Assembly (NCBI GenBank): GCA_030524635.1
Contig: JAUNGG010000016.1
Location: 1-64,000 of the forward strand
From: Lachnospiraceae bacterium
Lineage (GTDB): Bacteria > Bacillota > Clostridia > Lachnospirales > Lachnospiraceae
DNA length: 64,000 nt
Direction of reading: 5' to 3'
Each line of letters starts with the position of its first letter. Position 1 is the first letter of the stretch. Under the pieces are notes generated by a model, which had not been told where the DNA came from, made no database searches, and was given only the letters and a program-made list of their open reading frames with translations. Both the position numbers and the translations under genes were made by a program. Positions 15,700-24,589 of this stretch are shown here, piece after piece.

Positions 15700-16776
15700 C
15701 TATAAAATATAAACTCCCTGGGGATCAAATGCCAGACAGGCTGTCTCGCCCACCTCATAGATCCTGCGGTTTACCGGATTATAATCGGTGATCTGAATCT
15801 CCATGTCTCCAACCATCATCTGATAGTACTGGTAAGCCCCCATGAATGTGGACAAGGTCACCTTACCTTCCAGAATTCCCTGATCCGCCAGCGCGGCTGC
15901 CTCCGGACGGATCACCAGCACGGCAGAGGAGCCTGGGGCGGCATTGGCGAAGTTGCTGACCTCCAGCTCCCTTCCGGCTACCTGTATCTTTGCTTTCTCA
16001 CCGTTTACGGCCAGAACCTTTGCATTCAGGAAATTAGCCTCCCCGATGAAGTCTGCCACAAACCGGGAATTGGGATGATAATAAATCTCCCGGGGCGTGC
16101 CGATCTGCTCTACCTTGCCCTTGCTCATAATAATGATCTGATCGGAGATACTCATTGCCTCCGACTGGTCATGAGTAACGTAAATTGCCGTAATTCCCAC
16201 CTTCTGCTGGATCTTGCGGATCTCTGTCCGCATGGTAACCCGCAGCTTGGCATCCAGGTTGCTGAGGGGCTCGTCAAAAAGCAGCACGCCGGGCTCCAGA
16301 ACCAAGGCGCGGGCCAAGGCCACACGCTGCTGCTGACCGCCGGAAAGCTGGTTGGTCATACGAGATTCCATGCCGTCCATCTCCACCAGCTTGAGAATAT
16401 TCAGTACCCGCTGACGGATCTCCTCCTTGGGAAGCTTCCGGATCTTCAGACCATAGGCCACATTGTCAAATACATTGTAATGGGGAAGCAGCGCATAGCT
16501 TTGGAATACCATGGCTGTGTCCCGCTTATTGGGAGTCAGGCTGTTGATGGCCTCACCGCCCAGATAGATCTCTCCCTCATCCGGACTTTCAAAGCCGGCG
16601 ATCATGCGAAGGGTGGTAGTCTTGCCGCAGCCGGAGGGCCCAAGCAGCGTTACAAAGCTGCCGGGCTCAATGTCAAGGGTGGTATCCTCCACCGCATAAA
16701 AATCCTTTCCCGTCTTTGGATCCTGGTAAATTTTTGAAATATGTTCCAGGCGTACGCCCTTTTTTTGTTTTTCCAT
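15700..16776 (-). CDS. ABC transporter ATP-binding protein (FbpC/PotA type)
   Basis: 358 aa. ATPase subunit of an importer: Walker A LLGPSGCGKTT near residue 45, signature LSGGQQQRVALARAL, Walker B VLLFDEPLSNLDAKLR, and a H-loop in YVTHDQSEAMS. The last 120 residues form a TOBE-type regulatory domain, as in ferric-iron, polyamine and thiamine importers. It lies 6 bases downstream of the permease gene. The domain make-up does not decide the substrate; the gene set best fits Fe(III) import. Confidence 0.88.
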   Translation of the reverse strand: MEKQKKGVRLEHISKIYQDPKTGKDFYAVEDTTLDIEPGSFVTLLGPSGCGKTTTLRMIAGFESPDEGEIYLGGEAINSLTPNKRDTAMVFQSYALLPHYNVFDNVAYGLKIRKLPKEEIRQRVLNILKLVEMDGMESRMTNQLSGGQQQRVALARALVLEPGVLLFDEPLSNLDAKLRVTMRTEIRKIQQKVGITAIYVTHDQSEAMSISDQIIIMSKGKVEQIGTPREIYYHPNSRFVADFIGEANFLNAKVLAVNGEKAKIQVAGRELEVSNFANAAPGSSAVLVIRPEAAALADQGILEGKVTLSTFMGAYQYYQMMVGDMEIQITDYNPVNRRIYEVGETACLAFDPQGVYIL

Positions 16777-16782
16777 ATCCTG

Positions 16783-18492
16783 CTATGCCTCCTCTTTTAT
16801 CTTCCTGCTGACACCGAAATACTTGATCAGCGTATTCATGATCAGTACGGCGCCGTATGTAATCGCAATCAGCACAGTGGCGTAAGCGCAGGCCACACCG
16901 TAGTTGCCCTTCTCAGCCTGCTCATTGATCTGGCAGGTGATCAGCAGGAAGTCCGGCGTTACCAGCAGAATGATTGCGGAAATTGCCGTGATGCTCCGCA
17001 CAAAAGCGGTCACCAGGCCGCTGAAGAAGGAATCCTTGATTAAAGGCAGCGTCACAGTCATAAATACCCTGGCGGAATTGGCACCCATGTCATACGCCGA
17101 TTCTTCAATGGATTTATCGATCTGGCGCAGCGCCGAGATACCGCTTCGGGTACCGGTGGGCAGGCTTCGCACGATAAATACGATGATCAGGATCAGGCCG
17201 GTTCCGTAAAGGCCGCTCATAAAGCCGGTGCGGAACAGGCCGTTAGCATAACCGCGGATATATCCGATGCCAAGCACCGTTCCCGGCACCGCCATAGCCA
17301 GCATGGAAACAAACTCAATAAAGCCTTTGGACCGGAATTTTTTCTTTACTACCAGATAAGAAATCACCATAGACAGGAATGCGGTAATAGGAGAAGCGAT
17401 CAGGGACAGCACAAAGGAATCCTTGAAAGCTTTCAGGCCGCTGGTCTTAAACATATACTGGAACCATTTCAGGGAGAGGCTGTAATCTCTTCCCCACAGC
17501 GTAAATAACGCACCAAAGGGCACCATAATGTACATCAGCAGTACAAATGCAGCTACCAGACCGCAGAAGATAGTAAGCGGTACGGTTACGCTCTTATCCT
17601 CGATCAGCATGCGCATCCGGGATGCCTTGCCGGTAAGGGTGGCCGCCGTCTTCTTCTCCAGATAATATTTCTGAATCAGGAACAGCACTACCGTCAAAGA
17701 CAGCAGCACCACGGACATGGCAGCAGCTCCGGTGGAGTCGTAGGCTCCGGTCACCTGCAGATAGATTGTGGTAGCCAATGTATCGTAAGAGCCTCCGATC
17801 AGCATAGGGTTGGCAAAATCCGCAACCGATTCAATAAAGGTTACCAGGAATGCGTTTCCAAGACCTGGAAGCAGCAGCGGAAATGTAACGCTGGTAAACA
17901 CCTTCCAGCGAGTCGCTCCCATATCCCGGGTCGCCTCTTCCAGAGAAGGATCGATATTTTTCAAAAGGCCTTTCAGCATCAGATAGCAGACCGGGAAAAA
18001 GGTCATGGTCTGTACAATGGCAATTCCTTTCAGCCCATATACATTAGAATCATAGATCCCCAGCAGAGAACGGGTGATGATACCGCTTCTTCCAAACAGC
18101 ATGATCATGGACAGGGACAGTACAAAAGGCGGAGATACTACCGGAAGCATGGATACCAGTGCAAACAGCTTCTCCAAAAGCTTTGTTTTCAGCTTTACAT
18201 ATACTTCCACATAGGCAAACAGCAGACCGATGGCCGTAGATGCCAGGCCGGTAATAAAGCCCAGCACCAGAGTATTGCTGAATGCCTTGCGGAAACGTTC
18301 CAGACTCAATACCCGCTTAAATACATTTATGGTCACATGTCCGTCCTCGATAAAGCTGTCCACCAGCAGCATCAGAAGCGGGTAAAGGATAAACAGTGCC
18401 AGAAATATCAGCAGCACCACGATCATACTGATCAAAATCGGGTCGGAAAAGAATTTTTTGCGCTCAAGGCTGGCGCTTTGTCTTCTGGCCAC
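16783..18492 (-). CDS. ABC transporter permease, two fused domains (FbpB/ThiP type)
   Basis: 569 aa, about 12 membrane helices. Two binding-protein-dependent permease domains are fused in one chain: the first carries the EAA loop EEATRDMGATRWKVFTSV near residue 185, the second EESAYDMGANSARVFMTV near residue 470. This arrangement is usual for ferric-iron and thiamine importers. The start is GTG with GGAGG nine bases upstream; the site lies in a small AAGGAG/CTCCTT palindrome that could reduce initiation. A terminator-like hairpin separates it from the binding-protein gene. Confidence 0.9.
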   Translation of the reverse strand: MARRQSASLERKKFFSDPILISMIVVLLIFLALFILYPLLMLLVDSFIEDGHVTINVFKRVLSLERFRKAFSNTLVLGFITGLASTAIGLLFAYVEVYVKLKTKLLEKLFALVSMLPVVSPPFVLSLSMIMLFGRSGIITRSLLGIYDSNVYGLKGIAIVQTMTFFPVCYLMLKGLLKNIDPSLEEATRDMGATRWKVFTSVTFPLLLPGLGNAFLVTFIESVADFANPMLIGGSYDTLATTIYLQVTGAYDSTGAAAMSVVLLSLTVVLFLIQKYYLEKKTAATLTGKASRMRMLIEDKSVTVPLTIFCGLVAAFVLLMYIMVPFGALFTLWGRDYSLSLKWFQYMFKTSGLKAFKDSFVLSLIASPITAFLSMVISYLVVKKKFRSKGFIEFVSMLAMAVPGTVLGIGYIRGYANGLFRTGFMSGLYGTGLILIIVFIVRSLPTGTRSGISALRQIDKSIEESAYDMGANSARVFMTVTLPLIKDSFFSGLVTAFVRSITAISAIILLVTPDFLLITCQINEQAEKGNYGVACAYATVLIAITYGAVLIMNTLIKYFGVSRKIKEEA

Positions 18493-18582
18493 AGAAGGAG
18501 ACCTCCTTTCTCATTATCAGACGAAATCAAGAAGCTCCATGTTCTTGATGGGAAATGCAGTCATACCTGGCATGACAGATTA

Positions 18583-18621
18583 TAAAAAACGCTGCGCAAT
18601 GCGTTGGCCGCACCGCGCAGC
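18583..18621 (-). terminator. Intra-operon terminator/attenuator after the binding-protein gene
   Basis: GCTGCGC and TGCG (18591-18603) pair with CGCA and GCGCAGC (18609-18621), followed on the minus strand by six T. It lies between the substrate-binding-protein gene and the permease gene. Partial read-through would give more binding protein than membrane components, as is common in ABC importers. Confidence 0.75.
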
Positions 18622-18667
18622 ATCTGCCATTCATGTCAGGGCATGATACGGGGAAACAAACTTCTCT

Positions 18668-19837
18668 TTATTCTGTCTTAAATCGATCATCGCCGGAGCT
18701 TCCCAGTGCGTTGAAGAAATCTTCCACGTATTTTGCGCTGTTTGCTTTCGCATCCTCGAAATCATAGTCGATGGTATTGTTCATATCCAGACCGAACTCG
18801 GTAGCCTCCTTGGGCTGCTCTGCATTGCTCAGTACCAGGAACTGATAGGAGCCATTGTCCTTTGCAATATTTACGCAGTCCGGAGAAAGCGCATACTCGA
18901 TCCACAGCTTTGCTGCGTTCGGATGGGTGCAGCCCTTGAAGATTGCGGTAGCGCCTACCTCAAAGGAGGTGCCGTCTTCTGGAACGATCAGCTGGATATT
19001 GTCATAGCCCTGCAGAATCTGATAGATACCGTCATGCAGGAAGCCTACGCCGATCACACACTCGCCAGGGCCTACCATCTTGGATGGGCCGGAGCCGGAC
19101 TTGGTGTACTGGGATACATTGGGATCCAGCTTCTTGAAGTATTCCATCGCCTCGTCATGGCCCTTCATCTGAACCATGGTATTGATCACCAGCTTTGCGG
19201 TACCTGCTGTATTAGGATTAGACAGCATAATCAGGCCCTTGTACTCCTCCTTGGTCAGATCGTCCCAGGTCTTCGGCGCCTCCAGTCCAAGGCGCTCCAG
19301 CTCCTCGGTGTTCGTCATAAAGCCCAGGATGCCTTTGTAGATGCCGTACCAGCAGTTGGTAGGATCTTTGTAATCCTCGCTGATCAGGTTTGCTGCATTG
19401 ATCGCCTCATACGGCTCCAGAAGGCCGTCTGCCACCGCCTCATTGTACGGATCGGTAGTGCCGCCGAACCATACGTCTGCTGACGGCTTTCCTGCTTCCT
19501 CAGAAATCTTGGTATAAACCTCAGAAGTGGAAAGTCTTTGGAATTTGGTCTTAATGCCGTAGAGCTTCTCAAAGTTCTGGCAGGCAGCGGAAAGGTACTC
19601 CTCCTCACAGGAACCATAAACCGTCAGCTCGCCCTCTGCCTTTGCCGCTTCGATCAGGGCATCCAGGCCGCCGGCCTCGCTTTCTGCTGCTTCTGTCTCA
19701 GCCTCTGCGCTGGCTGCTTCTGAGGCTGCTTCGGTGGCCGGTGCTGCAGTTGTCTCCGGTGCTGCTTCCTTGCTGCCGCATGCCGTCATGCCAAGCATCA
19801 TGGATGCTGCAAGAAGTAATGCTAATTTCTTTTTCAT
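18668..19837 (-). CDS. ABC substrate-binding lipoprotein, iron(III) type
   Basis: 389 aa. Exported lipoprotein: signal peptide with lipobox LGMTAC. A Thr/Ala/Glu-rich linker is followed by a periplasmic-binding fold of the FbpA/AfuA superfamily (EGELTVYGSCEEE, SADVWFGGTTD, GIGVGFLHDG-like segment, and GSYQFLVLSNAEQP near the end). The start at 19837 has GGAGGAGG upstream; the longer frame has no site. Classical FbpA proteins hold iron through paired tyrosines, which are not obvious here, so the ligand could be another anion or chelate. First gene of the operon. Confidence 0.85.
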   Translation of the reverse strand: MKKKLALLLAASMMLGMTACGSKEAAPETTAAPATEAASEAASAEAETEAAESEAGGLDALIEAAKAEGELTVYGSCEEEYLSAACQNFEKLYGIKTKFQRLSTSEVYTKISEEAGKPSADVWFGGTTDPYNEAVADGLLEPYEAINAANLISEDYKDPTNCWYGIYKGILGFMTNTEELERLGLEAPKTWDDLTKEEYKGLIMLSNPNTAGTAKLVINTMVQMKGHDEAMEYFKKLDPNVSQYTKSGSGPSKMVGPGECVIGVGFLHDGIYQILQGYDNIQLIVPEDGTSFEVGATAIFKGCTHPNAAKLWIEYALSPDCVNIAKDNGSYQFLVLSNAEQPKEATEFGLDMNNTIDYDFEDAKANSAKYVEDFFNALGSSGDDRFKTE

Positions 19838-19969
19838 GTTGAATTTCCTCCTCCTTTTATATTGCCTGTGACAGCACGTCTTTCCCCTTTGGGCAAAGCG
19901 TACAGGAATTTCTGTAAGCTTCCTGTTTCTTCTTTTATTTCTCACGCACTTCACATTGCTTTCTTGAAT

Positions 19970-19997
19970 AGTATACCACATTTTCCGAAAATTGCCA
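19970..19997 (-). promoter_or_regulatory. Candidate promoter and palindrome before the binding-protein gene
   Basis: -10 TATACT (19970-19975) and weak -35 TGGCAA (19992-19997) with a 16-base spacer. A 13-bp palindrome ATTTTC-C-GAAAAT (19980-19992) fills the spacer and would place a bound repressor under RNA polymerase. The promoter lies about 130 bases upstream of the start. Confidence 0.5.
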
Positions 19998-20078
19998 TAG
20001 CTTTTGTGTAAAAATATCAATTTTCAAGAAAATAGTGCAGAAAAATATTCTATTTTCACAATTAAGATTTTCACAATT

Positions 20079-20119
20079 AAAAAAGAGAAGACGCGGCTCA
20101 AAACGCGGTCTTCTCTTTT
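20079..20119 (-). terminator. Terminator overlapping the end of the ABC ATPase gene
   Basis: AAAAGAGAAGA-CGCG (20081-20095) pairs with CGCG-G-TCTTCTCTTTT (20104-20119), with a T-run following on the minus strand. The upstream arm codes for the last residues of the ATPase (EKTAF), so coding sequence and terminator share bases. Confidence 0.85.
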
Positions 20120-21204
20120 CCAAGCTCGGCAAGCACTTGATTCTTCTGATTCATGGTTCCAAATTCTGTCAGGCAGCAGATCACCTGCTCACAGGAAGCC
20201 ATCACAGAGGCGGCCCGCTGAAAGCTGCCTTCTTTGATGGGTTCAAAGGGCTGCTCTTCAATAACTTCTGCTGCCAGCGCCTTTGCAATGGGATATTCCA
20301 CATCATTTTTATGGAGCACCCCGGCAGCAAAGGGGATCCCCTGTCTCTGCAGCCGGCGGTATACAGGAATTCCGCTTCCATTTCCGCCGATGACAAACAC
20401 CTTCGGCGTTCCCTTCACCGGTTCCAGCTCCAGGCATCCCAGCTCAGCCTGGAAGCTTCCTTTGGTAATGCCATATAATTCTGAAATATAGGAAGAGGTA
20501 AAAATCTCCTCAGGAGTTCCCAGGCGGTCGATCCGGTTCTGGCTGACACAGACCACATAGTCAGAAATCTTTTGTGCCAGATCCAGCTCATGAAGTGACA
20601 TCAGCACCGCTGTTTTCTTTTGCCGCACCAGCTCCTTTAAGATCGCCAGGATTTCCAGCTTATGACGGATATCCAGAAATGAAGTAGGTTCATCCAGCAC
20701 GATCACCTGGGGCTCCTGGCAGATGGCGCGGGCAAGGAGGATCCTCTGCCGCTGCCCGTCACTGATCTGGGAAAAATCCTGCCCGGCAAGTGCTTCCCCG
20801 TGAACCAGCTGCAAGGCTTCTTTCACCTTCCGTTTGTCCTGCTCATGAAGGATTCCAAGCCGTCCGGTATAAGGATAACGTCCGGTGGCCACCACCTCCT
20901 CACAGGTCATCAGCTCCGGGTGGATCCGTTCTGTCATCAGCACTGCCATTCGGGTTGCGATCTCCTTTTCCGACATCTTCATCATGGAAGTCCCGTCCAG
21001 ATACACCGTTCCGCCCAGCAGCTTCAGCTGACGGATTATGGTCTTCAATATAGTAGATTTCCCGGCTCCGTTAGGCCCGATCAGCGTTACGATCTCCCCT
21101 TTTTTAATATGAAGCCGGATCTGGCGGATCAGCGGCGTTTTTCCGTAGCCTACCGTCAGATCATCGGTATAAACAAAGTCATTGGTCACGCAATCATCCC
21201 TCAA
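20098..21204 (-). CDS. FecE/BtuD-type ABC ATPase with an extra C-terminal domain
   Basis: 368 aa against about 255 for a usual FecE/BtuD ATPase. Walker A GPNGAGKST is near residue 45, followed by a signature motif in a variant form (ISDGQRQRILLARA), Walker B VIVLDEPTSFLD and H-loop SLHELDLA. The last 110 residues add a separate segment beginning PKVFVIGGNGSGIPVYRR, which resembles a small Rossmann-like nucleotide-binding fold; its role is unknown. The start is TTG with GAGGAGG seven bases upstream. Last gene of the riboswitch operon; powers the FecCD permease encoded upstream. Confidence 0.88.
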   Translation of the reverse strand: MRDDCVTNDFVYTDDLTVGYGKTPLIRQIRLHIKKGEIVTLIGPNGAGKSTILKTIIRQLKLLGGTVYLDGTSMMKMSEKEIATRMAVLMTERIHPELMTCEEVVATGRYPYTGRLGILHEQDKRKVKEALQLVHGEALAGQDFSQISDGQRQRILLARAICQEPQVIVLDEPTSFLDIRHKLEILAILKELVRQKKTAVLMSLHELDLAQKISDYVVCVSQNRIDRLGTPEEIFTSSYISELYGITKGSFQAELGCLELEPVKGTPKVFVIGGNGSGIPVYRRLQRQGIPFAAGVLHKNDVEYPIAKALAAEVIEEQPFEPIKEGSFQRAASVMASCEQVICCLTEFGTMNQKNQVLAELGKEKTAF

Positions 21205-21227
21205 GCAAATACCTCCTCAATCATTTC

Positions 21228-22244
21228 TTAAAGCTGATGAACCGTCCGCTTTACCATCATATAGATCACAACAGGTGCGCCGAACACTGCTGTCACGGAA
21301 CTGATTCCCAGCTCCGTAGGCGAAAAAAGGGTTCTGGCGATCAGGTCGCAGAACAGGCAGAATACAGCCCCTCCCAGGAAGCAGCCAGGAATGATCAGAA
21401 GCGGCTTGGAGGTGCCAAACAGGCTTTTTACCAGATGAGGAACGGCAATTCCCACAAAGGAGATGGGGCCAGCGAAGGCTGTCACGCAGGCTGCCAGGAT
21501 GCTGGAAAGCAAAATCAGTTCTCCACGGAAGCGGCGGATATTGACTCCCATGCTCTGGGCATAGACCTCTCCCATCTGATAGGCGCCGATGGGCTTTGCC
21601 ATCATCATTACCAGCACCAGGGAGATGGAAATGATCACAGCCATCACCTGGACATTCTCCCAGGATATCCCGGAAAAGCTTCCCATGGACCAGTTATGCA
21701 GATTGACGATATTGGCATCCTCAGCAAAGGTGACGGCAAAATCCGTTACAGCTGAGCAGATATAGCTGATCATGACGCCGCAGATCACCAGAGTGGACAT
21801 CCGCTTTACCCGGCCGGAAATCAGCAGGACGAAGCCCATGGAGATCATGGCACCTGCAAAGGCCGCCAGGATCATGGCTGCCGAAGTGATGGTCAGCCCC
21901 TTTCCTAAAAACAGGATCATCACAAGAGAAACGGACAGCTTCGCACCAGAGGAGATTCCCAGAACAAAGGGCCCTGCGATCGGATTGGAAAAGAAGGTCT
22001 GAAGGAGGAAGCCGGATACGGAAAGAGCTCCTCCCATCATAGCCGCCGCCAGGATCCTGGGCAGGCGGATGTCCCAGATGATGTGGCAGGCTGTGTTGTT
22101 GCTGCTTTTTCGAAGCAAAATCTCCCAGATCTCCATTATGGACAGATGAATGCTGCCGGAATTGATGCTGCAGAAAAATAGAAACAGTACTGCAGCTGCC
22201 AGCAGGCACAGGAAAAACAGGTGGTTGATATGTGGTCGTTTCAT
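21228..22244 (-). CDS. FecCD/BtuC-type ABC permease
   Basis: 338 aa, about ten membrane helices. Family members carry siderophores, haem or corrinoids. Typical features are DIRLPRILAAAMMGGALSVSGF near residue 57, the FSNPIAGPFVLGISSGA segment, and the cytoplasmic FVGIAVPHLVKSL coupling helix near residue 267. It lies between the binding-protein and ATPase genes. With the cobalamin riboswitch upstream, corrinoid or another tetrapyrrole is the likeliest cargo. Confidence 0.9.
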   Translation of the reverse strand: MKRPHINHLFFLCLLAAAVLFLFFCSINSGSIHLSIMEIWEILLRKSSNNTACHIIWDIRLPRILAAAMMGGALSVSGFLLQTFFSNPIAGPFVLGISSGAKLSVSLVMILFLGKGLTITSAAMILAAFAGAMISMGFVLLISGRVKRMSTLVICGVMISYICSAVTDFAVTFAEDANIVNLHNWSMGSFSGISWENVQVMAVIISISLVLVMMMAKPIGAYQMGEVYAQSMGVNIRRFRGELILLSSILAACVTAFAGPISFVGIAVPHLVKSLFGTSKPLLIIPGCFLGGAVFCLFCDLIARTLFSPTELGISSVTAVFGAPVVIYMMVKRTVHQL

Positions 22245-22278
22245 TGAAACCTATCTCCTTTGCAGCAAAACAAAATTT

Positions 22279-23523
22279 TCATCGCAGTTGGTGCAGGTAA
22301 GTCATCGCCTCCGGATCCGGCTGATCTTCCGTCAGAAGCCGATGGATGTCCAGAATCATATCACCAAGCCCCATGGTCTCCTGAAACAGATTCTTTCCGG
22401 TACACCATACATGGCCTTCTTTCACTGCCTTAAAATCAGCAAAAAGACTGCTCTTTTCCAGAAATTCATCCAATGATTTCAGTTCTCCGTCAATGGTGCT
22501 GTTGTAGATGATGTAATCCGCATCCTTTGCTGCCCCATAGAAGGCTTCCATCTGCATATTCATGGTAGATAAGGCATTTTCTTCTTCATCCAGATCCTGG
22601 GGAACATAGGTGCCGCCGGCAAGCTGAATCATTTTCGCCACGTAATCACCGGATTTTCTTACATTCACCGAGCCGTTGGAGGTGACATAGAAAAATGCCG
22701 CCGTCTTTCCGGTAGCCTCCTGGGACATGACCGGCTCCAGCTGCTGAAACTGCTGATTCAGATAGCTCTCAGCCTGCTCCTCCTGATCCAGCAGGACGGC
22801 GTACAGCATCAGCCATTCCATCCTTCCCAGCGGATGGCTCTCGTAGCTGGAGCGCTCCACCAGAACCGGGATTCCCAGAGATTCCAATTGCTCCTTCACC
22901 TCCGGGGAATGGTAGATCATAGTGGATTCGATGGCAAGATCACAGTCCTTTGACAGGATCAGCTCATAATCCGGCGCGCTGTATTTGCCGGCATACTGCA
23001 TCCTTCCCTCCTCCAGTGCCTGCTTTGCTTCCTCAATATACCAGCCGGAGGCGGCAGTTCCGGACAAGGTAACGGCATCAATGCGGTCCAGGCTCTGAAA
23101 CAGATCCATGGCGGAGGTAGCTGCCAGATAAATATTATCCAAAGGCTTCTGGATGATAGTTACATCCTCCGGAAGTCCCTGTGGAACCGATCCCTGCTCC
23201 GGGATGACCAGATAGCGGTCTTTGCTCTGAATGGAGATCAGGGCCATTCCGTCCGGATAATAGTCTACAGAAAACTGGCTGGCGTAACGCAGCTTCAGAC
23301 TGTGCTCTGGAGTAAGGGAGTCCCAGGTTACTGCCGGTTTCCCACTGGAACCTGCGTCCAGGAGCTCTTCCGGAGCAGATTCCTTGTCTGCCCCATGGCC
23401 AATTCTGTCGCCCGCTCCATATTTTGCTCCGCAGCCTGCCGCCAGAAGAACAAACAGCCATACAGCTGCCATCAGCAGCCCGTTTCTCGCCGTTCTTGTT
23501 GTCATTTTAATCATATGCATCAT
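22279..23523 (-). CDS. BtuF/FecB-type substrate-binding lipoprotein
   Basis: 414 aa. Lipoprotein signal with lipobox LLAAGC (Cys31). A periplasmic-binding-type fold follows: a first lobe around YLAATSAMDLFQSLD, a long linking helix rich in Glu/Gln (SYLNQQFQQLEPV) and a second lobe with GGTYVPQDLDEEENALSTMNM. This is the type III binding-protein layout used for corrinoids, haem and siderophores. The first ATG overlaps the preceding stop (ATGA); two later ATG codons are possible starts and the ribosome-binding site is weak. It delivers ligand to the adjacent permease. Confidence 0.83.
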   Translation of the reverse strand: MMHMIKMTTRTARNGLLMAAVWLFVLLAAGCGAKYGAGDRIGHGADKESAPEELLDAGSSGKPAVTWDSLTPEHSLKLRYASQFSVDYYPDGMALISIQSKDRYLVIPEQGSVPQGLPEDVTIIQKPLDNIYLAATSAMDLFQSLDRIDAVTLSGTAASGWYIEEAKQALEEGRMQYAGKYSAPDYELILSKDCDLAIESTMIYHSPEVKEQLESLGIPVLVERSSYESHPLGRMEWLMLYAVLLDQEEQAESYLNQQFQQLEPVMSQEATGKTAAFFYVTSNGSVNVRKSGDYVAKMIQLAGGTYVPQDLDEEENALSTMNMQMEAFYGAAKDADYIIYNSTIDGELKSLDEFLEKSSLFADFKAVKEGHVWCTGKNLFQETMGLGDMILDIHRLLTEDQPDPEAMTYLHQLR

Positions 23524-24512
23524 TCAACCTTTTGTAAAGAGGCCGAGTCAAAGGTCAGGGTGTAGGTGACCTCGTGAGGAACGCTCATGGCGGTTGTATC
23601 TGCGATTACCGTCATCTTCCAGTCAAAGCCGGCTACCGGGATCTCAAATGTGGAGTGCTCTTCTGTCCCCGCCCACTGGTACTTCTCGTCATTTACCTTC
23701 ATATAGTCATAATTGGCACTTCCCCAGACGATGGTTGCATATACTGTTCCGTCCTCCACCCGCAGGCTGGCCGGAGATTCTACCGATGCCCGGCCGGAGC
23801 CGCCGTCTAATGCAACCTCTGCCGTGTACCTGCCGTCCTCCAGCCCCAGGTCCTCTGCTGTCACAAAGGTTTCGCCGGAAAAGGCATCTGCCGGAAGAGA
23901 GTCCGCGCGAAATACCAGGGTACGGTCATACCACTTTTCCTTCTTCTTGCTGTAGGCGCTGCAGGAGATCCCGGCATCCAGCGCTTCTACCGGCAGAAGG
24001 AAGGTGCAGGCGCCGGTTTCATCCTCTTCCGATAGAATATAATCCGTCTCTGCTGCCTTCACAGCCTCTTCTCCCGTTCCCAGATAAAGCTTTCCATATC
24101 CAGTACCGCTCATGGTGATCCTGGCCTCCATGATCCCGCTGGACACGGTCAGCTTACCGTCTGTAATATGAAACATGCTGGAGCTGGAATCTACCGTGAT
24201 CGGGTAAACACCATCCTTGATTTCCGTTCCGTAAATGGGCGTCATATCCTCTGTCACCACATCCACCGGACTGATCGTTTCATCGGCTGAAGCTACCTGA
24301 CCAGACTGGCTGTCAGATTCTGATGATTCATTTGCGTCTGTACTGCTTTCTGGATCCTGTGTTTGGATATCCGTTTCTTCTGTTCCGTTTTCCGCCTTTA
24401 CCGGCTCCGTTCCTTCCGTGCCGGAAGCAGCCGTTCTTCCCTGTCCGCACCCGGAGGCAAGGAGGGATACGGCAGCAATGATGGATGCTGTCTGCATTAA
24501 AAAGCGCTTCAT
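23520..24512 (-). CDS. Two-repeat surface lipoprotein, possibly NEAT-like
   Basis: 330 aa. Lipobox LLASGC (Cys22), then an acidic Ser/Thr/Glu linker to about residue 90. Two related beta-rich repeats follow at about 98-204 and 223-323. Both begin with a DG-x-Y element (IKDGVYPITV, LEDGRYTAEV), followed by a DGK/DGT turn and a Tyr-rich strand. The second repeat has YDYMKVNDEKY, reminiscent of the tyrosine pattern with which NEAT domains hold haem. Size and layout fit NEAT-like domains, but the match was not verified. Placed between the chelatase and the binding protein, it may pass tetrapyrrole between them (inference). Confidence 0.65.
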   Translation of the reverse strand: MKRFLMQTASIIAAVSLLASGCGQGRTAASGTEGTEPVKAENGTEETDIQTQDPESSTDANESSESDSQSGQVASADETISPVDVVTEDMTPIYGTEIKDGVYPITVDSSSSMFHITDGKLTVSSGIMEARITMSGTGYGKLYLGTGEEAVKAAETDYILSEEDETGACTFLLPVEALDAGISCSAYSKKKEKWYDRTLVFRADSLPADAFSGETFVTAEDLGLEDGRYTAEVALDGGSGRASVESPASLRVEDGTVYATIVWGSANYDYMKVNDEKYQWAGTEEHSTFEIPVAGFDWKMTVIADTTAMSVPHEVTYTLTFDSASLQKVE

Positions 24513-24589
24513 GTTTTTTCACCTGCAAATGGGCGATCAGCAACAGCTCCGACCGCCCACTCTTTCTATTGATTTCTTATATCCTTATC

